The notes beneath the pieces were generated by a model, which ran no database searches, was not told where the DNA came from, and saw nothing but the letters and a program-made list of their open reading frames with translations. From Fimenecus sp051881435 (GTDB taxonomy: Bacteria > Bacillota > Clostridia > Oscillospirales > Acutalibacteraceae): DNA of 29,030 bases. Position numbers and translations under genes: made by a program. Below, piece after piece: positions 21,872-28,679 of the stretch; the first letter of the stretch is position 1; each line of letters begins with the position of its first letter. The stretch covers positions 1-29,030 of the forward strand of contig JBJEPW010000036.1 of NCBI GenBank assembly GCA_051881435.1, read 5' to 3'.

Positions 21872-21906
21872 AGAGCGGTCTTTTAATAAAAGGCTGCTCT
21901 TTATTA
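21872..21906 (+). terminator. intrinsic terminator of metA
   Basis: A 13-bp stem with two G:U pairs (AGAGCGGTCTTTT 21872-21884, AAAAGGCTGCTCT 21888-21900), a 3-base loop and TTATTAT following. It lies 11 bases after the metA stop. Confidence 0.8.
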
Positions 21907-21931
21907 TACTGTCAACACCAAACTGTATGCT

Positions 21932-22035
21932 TTCAGCATATATGTTTTTTATATAATAATATTGCAAAAACTTGTCGAATTGTGTATTCTATATGTATAT
22001 GCTGAATATGAATTCAAGAAGTATATATACTGAAT
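21932..22035 (+). promoter_or_regulatory. promoter bracketed by inverted repeats, upstream of the LRR protein
   Basis: The promoter is TTGCAA (21962-21967), a 17-base spacer and TATTCT (21985-21990). It is flanked by an 11-bp perfect inverted repeat: TTCAGCATATA at 21932-21942 and TATATGCTGAA at 21996-22006, the latter at the expected start point. A third, near-identical copy of the right arm (TATATACTGAA, one mismatch) begins at 22024, next to the ribosome site. This looks like a multi-site operator. Confidence 0.5.
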
Positions 22036-22050
22036 TGGAGTGATTAAAAA

Positions 22051-23478
22051 GTGAAACATTGCCCGCACTGTAATGCGGAGCTCCCTGATGAAGCAAACAT
22101 ATGTCTCGCCTGTTTTAAAGCACCGAAAAAAAGCGGTATTCCAATCATTACGAAGAACAGTAAAGCGGAAAAAATCATTGTTTTTGCGGCGGCCTTGTTT
22201 GTATTTATTTCAGCGGTCGGATTTTCAGCGGTGAACAGCAGAAACGGCTTGCCGAAAGCCGAGCCTGACGGTAACCGTCATAACAGTATTTTGAATATCA
22301 ACACAATTCAAAACCACAATAACGGAAATGATATACCAAACAGCGACGAAGCTGTACCGGGCAGTGAGCTTTCCGGCACTGTGCCCTCATCGGAAGAAGC
22401 CGGCAGTTCAACAGAGCCATCTTCCGAAACGGCAAGGGCGGAAGAAAGCGGAACCGTTCGGGAAAACGAAAATGTTTCCTTGGCAGAAAATCCGTCAAAT
22501 AAAGTTCCGGAAGCTCCTGCGGTAAATCCGCCCTCAACATCAAAGCCGGAAATCTCCACACAACCCCCTGAACCCGAATACGATAATTTTGAATACGCTC
22601 CCTACAATAACGGTACAAAATATTATTCCATAACCAAATACACGGGTAATTCAAGGAATGTCACAATTCCTGCAAAGATTGACGGCAAATATGTTGTTGA
22701 AATTGCGTCAGACGCTTTTAAGAATAACAGTAAAATAGAAACTATCAGTTTTGTTACAGACAGCGGTCAGCCTTTTTTGTGGATTCGGAGCGGTTGCTTT
22801 AACTCACTTAGTTTCCTTCATACAATTTCTTTTCCTGAAACGGATTTGGGAATTGTAAATGAGTTTGCGAAAAGCTGTACCAAGCTGAAACAGATAAATA
22901 TTACAAACTGGCAATATAAATTTTCAGACGGCGGACTCTATTACTACACATCAAGAGATTGGAAGCTTCGCTTTTACTGCCCCGCTTACACCGGTTCTAC
23001 TCTTACGATTCCGTCTTGGTGTGCAGGTATTGAGTCAAGCTGTAATCTGGACGAAAATCCCTATTTAAAGGTTATCAATATGCACGCAGACTGCACTTCC
23101 TTCCCCTCGAACTACAACACCTCAAAGTATCTGGAAGCAGTCAACGTTGACAGCGCAAACACCCATGCATTCAGCAAGGACGGAGTATTGTTCTGTAAGG
23201 ATTCAAACGGGAACTACTCAACCTCCCTTTATCCGCCCTGCAAAAAAGATAAGGTTTTTAAAATGCCTGAAAATGTCCGCCTTACGGTTATGTCAAGAGC
23301 CGCCGCAAATCCGTATCTTGAAGAGCTTTGGGTTCCCGCTTCTTCATCTTTTGATTCATATGACCAGATTTTCTTCAACAGCGCTTTTCCCAATCTGAAA
23401 ACCATACATTTGCAAAACGGTCATTCACTGACAGATAAAGCAAAATCCACTTTCACGGGAAATTTATATTTTTATTAA
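22051..23478 (+). CDS. zinc-ribbon, single-pass membrane protein with LRR_5 (BspA-like) ectodomain
   Basis: A 475-residue protein. An N-terminal zinc ribbon (C4, C7, C18, C21; CPHC...CLAC) is followed by one transmembrane segment (about 41-61). A Ser/Glu/Pro/Thr-rich low-complexity stalk runs from about 95-185, and a leucine-rich-repeat region of the BspA/LRR_5 type from about 187-475 (TIPAKIDGKYVVEIASDAFKN, LTIPSWCAGI, VRLTVMSRAAANPYLEELWV). Topology is likely ribbon inside, LRR outside. It starts with GTG at 22051, 9 bases after TTGGAGTG. The HTH gene follows by 14 bases. LRR_5 proteins often mediate adhesion or protein contacts; the function here is unknown. Confidence 0.8.
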   Translation: MKHCPHCNAELPDEANICLACFKAPKKSGIPIITKNSKAEKIIVFAAALFVFISAVGFSAVNSRNGLPKAEPDGNRHNSILNINTIQNHNNGNDIPNSDEAVPGSELSGTVPSSEEAGSSTEPSSETARAEESGTVRENENVSLAENPSNKVPEAPAVNPPSTSKPEISTQPPEPEYDNFEYAPYNNGTKYYSITKYTGNSRNVTIPAKIDGKYVVEIASDAFKNNSKIETISFVTDSGQPFLWIRSGCFNSLSFLHTISFPETDLGIVNEFAKSCTKLKQINITNWQYKFSDGGLYYYTSRDWKLRFYCPAYTGSTLTIPSWCAGIESSCNLDENPYLKVINMHADCTSFPSNYNTSKYLEAVNVDSANTHAFSKDGVLFCKDSNGNYSTSLYPPCKKDKVFKMPENVRLTVMSRAAANPYLEELWVPASSSFDSYDQIFFNSAFPNLKTIHLQNGHSLTDKAKSTFTGNLYFY

Positions 23479-23492
23479 AGGAATGGGTAAAA

Positions 23493-23918
23493 ATGGCAAA
23501 AACCACCACGGAACTTTTAAACGAGTTAAAAGGAGCAAACAGCTCTTTGCCGAAATATATTCACAAAAACAATGAGCTTTTCATAAGAAAAGATTTAAAA
23601 GAGTTTTGGGAAGAGCAAATAGGAAACTGTGAATATTCAAAATCAAATATCATAAATAAATCCGATTTCAGTTATTGTTATTTTTACGATGTAATCAACG
23701 GCAGAAAATTGCCCACCCGCGATAAAATCGTAAAGCTTGCCCTCGTTATACACATGAATTTAGATAAGTGCCAAGAGGCTCTCAAACTCTCCGGCCGCTC
23801 TGCTCTGTACCCTAAATTCAAACGCGACAGCATCATTATTTATGCCATAGAAAACGGATTTTCAATCGCAAGGTGCAACGAACAGCTTTTGAAATACGGA
23901 GAGGGTGAATTAAAATAA
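23493..23918 (+). CDS. HTH (XRE-like) protein linked to a kinase
   Basis: A 141-residue, largely helical protein. The middle (about 35-85: LKEFWEEQIGNCEYSKSNIINKSDFSYCYFYDVINGRKLPTRDKI) looks like a degenerate XRE helix-turn-helix, with SDFSYCYFYDVINGRKLPTRD as recognition and turn. The C-terminal part (YPKFKRDSIIIYAIENGFSIARCNEQL) matches a pattern I associate with small HTH proteins found next to clostridial Ser/Thr kinases. Ribosome site AAAGGAATGGG. Its end overlaps the likely start of the kinase. It may be the substrate or output regulator of that kinase; this is inference from adjacency. Confidence 0.75.
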   Translation: MAKTTTELLNELKGANSSLPKYIHKNNELFIRKDLKEFWEEQIGNCEYSKSNIINKSDFSYCYFYDVINGRKLPTRDKIVKLALVIHMNLDKCQEALKLSGRSALYPKFKRDSIIIYAIENGFSIARCNEQLLKYGEGELK

Positions 23919-24649
23919 AAGACAATTCCAATGAGCTCCTTGCATATATTGAAAACTCCTTGGAGCATTACTTCAACCGTGAAGCGGTACTGAAAGAAAC
24001 AGATTTTTCCGGCGTTTTTCTCTATAAGCACAAGGAAAACGGCTCGTATATTGTTAAAATCTTTTCTTTAAATCCAAACGATGATGTTTTCAGAATTCTC
24101 AAAAACAAATCACACCCCAATTTGCCTTTGATTTTTGATGTTTGCGCTGACGACAATGGAATAACCGTTCTTGAAGAATATATTGAGGGCGACCGTTTAG
24201 ATACGATTTTGGAAAAAGGTCCGCTTGAAAAGAGAGTTGCTTGCCGCTATGCCTGCCAGCTCTGCGACGCCCTCACTTTTTTACATTCTTTCGGAATTAT
24301 TCACAGGGACATCAAGCCCTCTAATGTTATTATCAAAAAGGACGGAACCGCGGTGCTTATTGACCTTTCCATTGCGAGGCAGATAAGCGAAAATGATACT
24401 GATACAAGAGAGCTTGGCACGCCGGGCTTTGCCGCTCCCGAGCAATTCGGAATTTCACAATCCGGTAAGGAAACCGATATTTACGCTCTCGGCGTTCTTC
24501 TTAATTTAATGCTTACAGGCGTTCATCCCACAGTAAATATGCCCAAAGGATATTGTAAAAGGATTATAAAAAAAGCGACTTCAACTCAAATGACAAAAAG
24601 ATTTCGCAGTGCAAAAGCCATGAAAAAACAACTTGCACCGTTTACATAA
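23909..24649 (+). CDS. small Ser/Thr protein kinase (Hanks type), probable non-AUG start
   Basis: A kinase-domain-only protein. Numbering from a TTG at 23960: K33 (SYIVKIF) as the ATP lysine, HRDIKPSN (115-122) as catalytic loop, DLS (135-137) in place of DFG, GTPGFAAPEQ (153-162) as activation loop/APE, and D173 in ETDIYALGVLL. The glycine-rich loop is not canonical. There is no in-frame ATG or GTG before the domain. The TTG at 23960 has no ribosome site, whereas an ATT at 23909, 7 bases after GGAG of GGAGAGGGTG, adds 17 coding-like residues (KDNSNELLAYIENS). It has no transmembrane or PASTA domain. It is followed by a terminator. Confidence 0.82.
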   Translation: MKIKDNSNELLAYIENSLEHYFNREAVLKETDFSGVFLYKHKENGSYIVKIFSLNPNDDVFRILKNKSHPNLPLIFDVCADDNGITVLEEYIEGDRLDTILEKGPLEKRVACRYACQLCDALTFLHSFGIIHRDIKPSNVIIKKDGTAVLIDLSIARQISENDTDTRELGTPGFAAPEQFGISQSGKETDIYALGVLLNLMLTGVHPTVNMPKGYCKRIIKKATSTQMTKRFRSAKAMKKQLAPFT

Positions 24650-24680
24650 AAACCGTGAGTTTATAAAGCTCACGGTTTTT
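24648..24680. terminator. bidirectional terminator between kinase and copA
   Basis: A perfect 12-bp stem (AAAAACCGTGAG 24648-24659, CTCACGGTTTTT 24669-24680) with T-runs on both strands. It overlaps the kinase stop and lies 3 bases after the copA stop, so it serves both convergent units. Confidence 0.88.
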
Positions 24681-24682
24681 GC

Positions 24683-24886
24683 CTATTCTGTTACTGTATA
24701 TCCTTTATCTTCAACTGCTTTTTTAATCATATCGTCAGGCAGGTCTGCATTAAGTTTTAATACTGCAGTGCCCTCTGTATGGCTGACAATTGCCTCATCC
24801 ACCTGAGGAAACTCCTCAAACATTTTCTTAACCGTTGCCTCGCAATGAGAGCACATCATGCCCTCGATTTTTACTGTTTTTTCCAT
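24683..24886 (-). CDS. possible internally initiated CopZ-like chaperone (3' end of copA)
   Basis: The last 67 codons of copA are preceded by AAAGGAG (24902-24896), a 9-base gap and an in-frame ATG (24886). The product would be a free heavy-metal-associated domain with the GMMCSHC metal site. This may be a genuine dual output, or the relic of a separate copZ fused to copA by loss of a stop. No other copZ is present in the window. Confidence 0.4.
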   Translation of the reverse strand: MEKTVKIEGMMCSHCEATVKKMFEEFPQVDEAIVSHTEGTAVLKLNADLPDDMIKKAVEDKGYTVTE

Positions 24887-27184
24887 AGTTTTTGACTCCT
24901 TTACTTTTTGGGATTTTATCTTTTTATCTTTTTTACCGTTGCGTATATCAAAGAAATTCAGCCGCAACGCATTTGTAACTACGCATACGCTGGAAAGGCT
25001 CATTGCCGCCGCCGCAAACATAGGGTTTAACTGCCGGCCGAAAACAGGTATTAGCGCACCCGCCGCAAGAGGAATCCCAACAACGTTATAAAAGAACGCC
25101 CAAAACAGATTTCCGTGAATATTGCGCAGAGCGGCTCGACTCAACCTTACAGCGGCAGGAACATCGGAAAGTCTGCTGTTCATCAGCACAACATCGGCGG
25201 CGTCAATGGCAATATCCGTCCCTGCACCTATGGCGAACCCCATATCGGCGCTTGTCAATGCGGGAGCATCGTTTATGCCGTCGCCCACCATTATTACCTT
25301 GCCCTGCTGTTTTAACTGCCTGATTACCTTTTCCTTACCGTCGGGGAGCACTCCTGCTATAACCTTATCAACGCCTGCCGCCCTGCCTATTGCACGGGCG
25401 GTTTTTTCGTTGTCCCCTGTAAGCATTACAACACGAAGTCCCATGTTTTGCAGTTCTTTTATAGCTTTTGGGCTGTCCTCTTTTATCACATCGGCAACGG
25501 CTATAACGCCCAAAAGCTTACCGTTTTTGCAGAATAGTAATGGCGTTTTACCCTCGTTGGCTTTATCCTCCGCATTTTCGTGAATAATGCTTGGAACTTT
25601 CGCTTTCTCTTTAATAAATTTCAAACTGCCGCCGTAAATCTCATCATTTTCAAGCTTTGCATACAGTCCGTTACCCGGCAGAGCCTCAAAATCGGTAACG
25701 GGAAAACGCTTAATACCCATTTCCTCGCCTTTTTCCGTAATTGCTCTTGCCAAAGGGTGCTCACTTTGAAATTCAAGGGAAAAAGCGGCGGTCAAAAGCT
25801 CGTTTTCGGTAATACCTTCGGCAGGAATAATATCCGTAACTTCGGGCTTACCCATAGTAATTGTACCTGTTTTATCAAGCACGGCTATCTGGGCTTTGCC
25901 TGTTTGTTCAAGGGATTCGGCGGTTTTAAAGAGAATACCGTTTTTTGCCCCTACTCCGTTACCTACCATAATAGCGACGGGAGTTGCCAGCCCCAAAGCG
26001 CATGGACAACTTATTACAAGCACTGAAATTCCTCTTGCAAGGGCAAAACCAAAGCCCTGCCCCACAAGAAGCCATACTACAACGGTCATCACCGCAATTA
26101 CAGTTACAACAGGTACAAACACACCTGAGACACGGTCTGCCGCCTTTGCAATTGGGGCTTTTGTAGCCGCGGCATCGCTGACGGTTTTAATAATCTGCGA
26201 AAGAGTTGTATCCTCTCCAACACGGGTTGCCTCGCACTTAATATATCCCGACTGATTTATTGTTGCGGCGGATACCTTATCCCCCACGGTTTTATCCGCA
26301 GGTATGCTCTCACCTGTCAAAGCCGACTCGTCAACTGCTGTTGCACCCTCAAGGATAATACCGTCAACGGGAATACTGCCGCCGGGGCGGACAACAAATA
26401 TATTCCCTTTTTGAATGTTTTCAACAGGCACCTCCGTTTCAACACCGTCTGTTATCACCACGGCAGTTTTCGGTGCCAAATTCATAAGCCCTTTCAGCGC
26501 ATCGGTAGTTTTGCCCTTTGAGCGGGCTTCAAGCATTTTTCCCACAGTTATGAGAGTGAGAATCATTGCGGCGGATTCAAAATAAAACTCGTGCATATAA
26601 CTCATCACAGCCGACGCGTCACCTTTTAACTGCGCATCGGTCATAGCAAAAAGCGCGTAAGTGCTGTATATAAATGCGGCGCCTGCACCGAGGGCTACAA
26701 GAGTGTCCATATTGGGTGAACGGTGCAAAAGCCCCTTAAATCCGCTGATAAAAAATTTTTGGTTAATTACCATTATGATTGCTGTTAAAAGAAGCTGTAA
26801 CAATCCCATGGCAATATGATTGTCCGCCAAAAACGAGGGCAACGGCCAGCCCCACATCATATGCCCCATTGAAATATACATTAAAATTATTAGAAATGCC
26901 AACGAGGCAATAAGTCGCTTTTTAAGCTTGGGAGTTTCCGTATCTTTTAAAACATCGTTATCGGATGTTGACGGTGATTTTTTGCTCTCCTTTAAAGCGG
27001 CGCCGTAACCTGCCCCACGAACAGCCTCTATTATTTTTTCGGGGGACGCCGTACCCTCAACACCCATTGAATTTGTCAAAAGGTTAACCGCACAGGCTGT
27101 TACGCCCTCCACACCCGTCACGGCTTTTTCCACACGGGCGGCACAGGCGGCACAGCTCATTCCGCTGACAGAATATTGAGTCAT
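24683..27184 (-). CDS. copA: copper-translocating P1B-type ATPase with N- and C-terminal HMA domains
   Basis: A Cu(I) efflux pump in the cytoplasmic membrane (833 aa). An N-terminal metal-binding domain (GMSCAACAARVEKAV; C11, C14) precedes the P-ATPase core: TGES actuator loop, CPC in VISCPCALGLATP, phosphorylation motif DKTGTIT, SEHPLA and GDGINDAPAL. An additional HMA domain (EGMMCSHCEATVKK; C778, C781) is fused at the C-terminus after a Lys-rich linker (about 745-766). Inside that linker is a complete ribosome site before ATG codon 767, which could release the last 67 residues as a CopZ-like chaperone. It follows csoR by 9 bases in the same operon. Confidence 0.95.
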   Translation of the reverse strand: MTQYSVSGMSCAACAARVEKAVTGVEGVTACAVNLLTNSMGVEGTASPEKIIEAVRGAGYGAALKESKKSPSTSDNDVLKDTETPKLKKRLIASLAFLIILMYISMGHMMWGWPLPSFLADNHIAMGLLQLLLTAIIMVINQKFFISGFKGLLHRSPNMDTLVALGAGAAFIYSTYALFAMTDAQLKGDASAVMSYMHEFYFESAAMILTLITVGKMLEARSKGKTTDALKGLMNLAPKTAVVITDGVETEVPVENIQKGNIFVVRPGGSIPVDGIILEGATAVDESALTGESIPADKTVGDKVSAATINQSGYIKCEATRVGEDTTLSQIIKTVSDAAATKAPIAKAADRVSGVFVPVVTVIAVMTVVVWLLVGQGFGFALARGISVLVISCPCALGLATPVAIMVGNGVGAKNGILFKTAESLEQTGKAQIAVLDKTGTITMGKPEVTDIIPAEGITENELLTAAFSLEFQSEHPLARAITEKGEEMGIKRFPVTDFEALPGNGLYAKLENDEIYGGSLKFIKEKAKVPSIIHENAEDKANEGKTPLLFCKNGKLLGVIAVADVIKEDSPKAIKELQNMGLRVVMLTGDNEKTARAIGRAAGVDKVIAGVLPDGKEKVIRQLKQQGKVIMVGDGINDAPALTSADMGFAIGAGTDIAIDAADVVLMNSRLSDVPAAVRLSRAALRNIHGNLFWAFFYNVVGIPLAAGALIPVFGRQLNPMFAAAAMSLSSVCVVTNALRLNFFDIRNGKKDKKIKSQKVKESKTMEKTVKIEGMMCSHCEATVKKMFEEFPQVDEAIVSHTEGTAVLKLNADLPDDMIKKAVEDKGYTVTE

Positions 27185-27193
27185 AATTTCACC

Positions 27194-27496
27194 TTATTTC
27201 ATAAGCTTTTGCAAGGTTTTGAGCAAATCGTCAACCGTTTCGGTCTTGCCTGCTTTAATATCGTCTGTAACGCAGGTCTTGATATGATTTGCAAGCAATT
27301 CTTTGTTGAAAGCGTTAAGCGCCGCATTAACGGCGGACACCTGTATTATTATGTCCGTACAATAGGCGTTTTTTTCAACCATACCTCGAATTCCCCGAAT
27401 TTGCCCCTCAATACGGTTAAGACGGTTGATAAGGGCTTTGTATTCCTCCTCGGAACGCATTTTTGTTTTATGACAACAGTTGCAATTGTTCTCCAT
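27194..27496 (-). CDS. csoR: CsoR copper-sensing repressor
   Basis: A 100-residue helical DUF156/CsoR-family repressor that leaves DNA on binding Cu(I). The Cys-His-Cys ligand set is in NAYCTDIIIQVSAV and LLANHIKTCV. The signature RLNRIEGQIRGIRGMVE is present. A Cys-rich N-terminal start (NNCNCCHK) is an extra that may also bind metal. The ATG at 27496 follows GTGAGGT. It is the first gene of csoR-copA, and its own promoter carries the operator, so it is autoregulated. Confidence 0.93.
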   Translation of the reverse strand: MENNCNCCHKTKMRSEEEYKALINRLNRIEGQIRGIRGMVEKNAYCTDIIIQVSAVNAALNAFNKELLANHIKTCVTDDIKAGKTETVDDLLKTLQKLMK

Positions 27497-27528
27497 TACC
27501 GTTACCTCACTTGAATTTTTGTATTTTC

Positions 27529-27557
27529 ATTATATACCCCCATAGGGTATATGTCAA
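27529..27557 (-). promoter_or_regulatory. csoR-copA promoter with CsoR operator in the spacer
   Basis: On the minus strand, TTGACA (27557-27552), a 17-base spacer and TATAAT (27534-27529), both consensus. The spacer is the palindrome TATACCCCCATAGGGTATA (27533-27551 on the plus strand), which differs from the known Bacillus CsoR operator core by one base. Bound CsoR would block polymerase directly. Confidence 0.9.
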
Positions 27558-27562
27558 GGGGT

Positions 27563-27594
27563 AAAAAATTCCCCCAAAAGGGGGAATTTTTTTT
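27563..27594. terminator. bidirectional intrinsic terminator upstream of csoR
   Basis: A 13-bp stem (AAAAAATTCCCCC 27563-27575, GGGGGAATTTTTT 27580-27592) with loop AAAA and T-runs on both strands. It probably ends the lgt-folD transcript, which reaches it through the repeat stretch. Confidence 0.85.
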
Positions 27595-27627
27595 AAATTG
27601 AATTGAAAATTACAGCAAAGCCGTTTT

Positions 27628-27678
27628 CCCTCCCTCCGAGAGGAAGGTGGCAAAACCGCAGGTTTTGACGGAAGGAGT
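27628..27678 (-). repeat. intergenic palindromic repeat, copy A
   Basis: Read on the minus strand it begins ACTCCTTCCGTCA, contains a 6-bp hairpin (AAAACC-TGC-GGTTTT), then TGCCACCTTCCTCTCGGAGG. It aligns base for base, apart from the variable hairpin, with the inverted copy at 27724. Confidence 0.6.
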
Positions 27679-27723
27679 AAAAAACAAATTAATAATATAT
27701 AATGAAAAATGAAAAATTGCTAA

Positions 27724-27766
27724 ACTCCCTCAGTCAGCTTCGCTGACAGCTCCCTCTGAGAGGGAG
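27724..27766 (+). repeat. intergenic palindromic repeat, copy B
   Basis: It begins ACTCCCTCAGTCA, contains the hairpin GTCAGC-TTC-GCTGAC, then TGACAGCTCCCTCTGAGAGG. It is inverted relative to copy A, 45 bases away. Each copy ends in a CTCCCTC/GAGGGAG stem. Confidence 0.65.
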
Positions 27767-27781
27767 CGGAATGGTGGTATT

Positions 27782-27803
27782 GTAGGGTGCGACACCCGCA
27801 CCC
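27782..27803 (+). repeat. REP-like hairpin with GTAG foot
   Basis: GTAG (27782-27785) runs into a 7-bp hairpin (GGGTGCG 27785-27791, ACACC, CGCACCC 27797-27803). A second inverted foot (CCTAC) follows at 27808-27812. It is the same general design as the units at 10532 and 20515. The rest of 27597-27827 holds no gene. Confidence 0.5.
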
Positions 27804-27827
27804 CCGTCCTACGATAACACCGTAAAT

Positions 27828-28679
27828 TTATTTATTAAAATGTTCTTTTGAGGCAGTCAAGGTGTTCTTTAAAAGCATTGTAATTGTCATGGGTCCTACG
27901 CCGCCGGGGACGGGAGTGATAAAAGAGCATTTATTCTTAACCGCTTCAAAATCCACATCGCCGCAAAGCTTGCCATCTGCGTTTCTGTTCATACCAACAT
28001 CAATTACAACGGCGTCGTCCTTTACCATATCGGGCGTTACAAAATATGCCTTACCCACTGCGGCAACGAGAATATCAGCCCGTTTTGTTACCTCTTTAAG
28101 GTTCTTTGTTCTTGAATGGCAGATTGTAACCGTACCGTTTTGACCGAGAAGAAGCATTGCCATGGGCTTGCCCACAATATTGCTTCTGCCGATTACAACA
28201 CATTCCTTGCCCTCAACGGAAATATTATAGTATTTGAGCATTTCCATTATTCCCGCCGGCGTACAAGGCAAAAATGAGTGGTCGCCTATCATAATATGGC
28301 CTGTATTAACAGGGTGGAAAGCGTCAACATCCTTATGAGGAGCAATGGCATTGAGCACTCTTTTCTCATCAATTTGTTTCGGCAACGGCAACTGACAGAG
28401 AATACCATCAACTGCATTGTCGTTATTAAGCTTTTCAACAAGCTCTAACAACTCCTCCGTTGTCGTTTCCTCGGGGAGGGCATATTCAAAGGACTCCATG
28501 CCTACCTCGGCACAGCCTTTTTTCTTATTGTTTACATAAACCCGTGATGCGGGATTATTGCCTACAATTATAACGGCAAGTCCTGTATTTTTTCCGTCTT
28601 TTTTAAGAGCCTCAACCTCTTTTTTTATGCTTTCACGAACGGACGCCGCAACCTCTTTACCGTCAATGATCTTATACAC
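27828..28679 (-). CDS. folD: bifunctional methylenetetrahydrofolate dehydrogenase/cyclohydrolase
   Basis: Interconverts 5,10-methylene-THF and 10-formyl-THF with NAD(P), cytoplasmic one-carbon metabolism. 283 residues, normal length. Motifs: SRVYVNNKKKGC with the catalytic Tyr and Lys, DGILCQLPLP, PCTPAGIMEML, the Rossmann loop GRSNIVGKPMAMLLL, and TPVPGGVGPMTITML. I start at the GTG at 28679, which sits 10 bases after AAGGAG. Upstream in-frame codons read Lys/Arg-rich sequence that belongs to the lgt end in another frame. It overlaps lgt by 8 bases, so translation is coupled. Confidence 0.95.
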   Translation of the reverse strand: MYKIIDGKEVAASVRESIKKEVEALKKDGKNTGLAVIIVGNNPASRVYVNNKKKGCAEVGMESFEYALPEETTTEELLELVEKLNNDNAVDGILCQLPLPKQIDEKRVLNAIAPHKDVDAFHPVNTGHIMIGDHSFLPCTPAGIMEMLKYYNISVEGKECVVIGRSNIVGKPMAMLLLGQNGTVTICHSRTKNLKEVTKRADILVAAVGKAYFVTPDMVKDDAVVIDVGMNRNADGKLCGDVDFEAVKNKCSFITPVPGGVGPMTITMLLKNTLTASKEHFNK

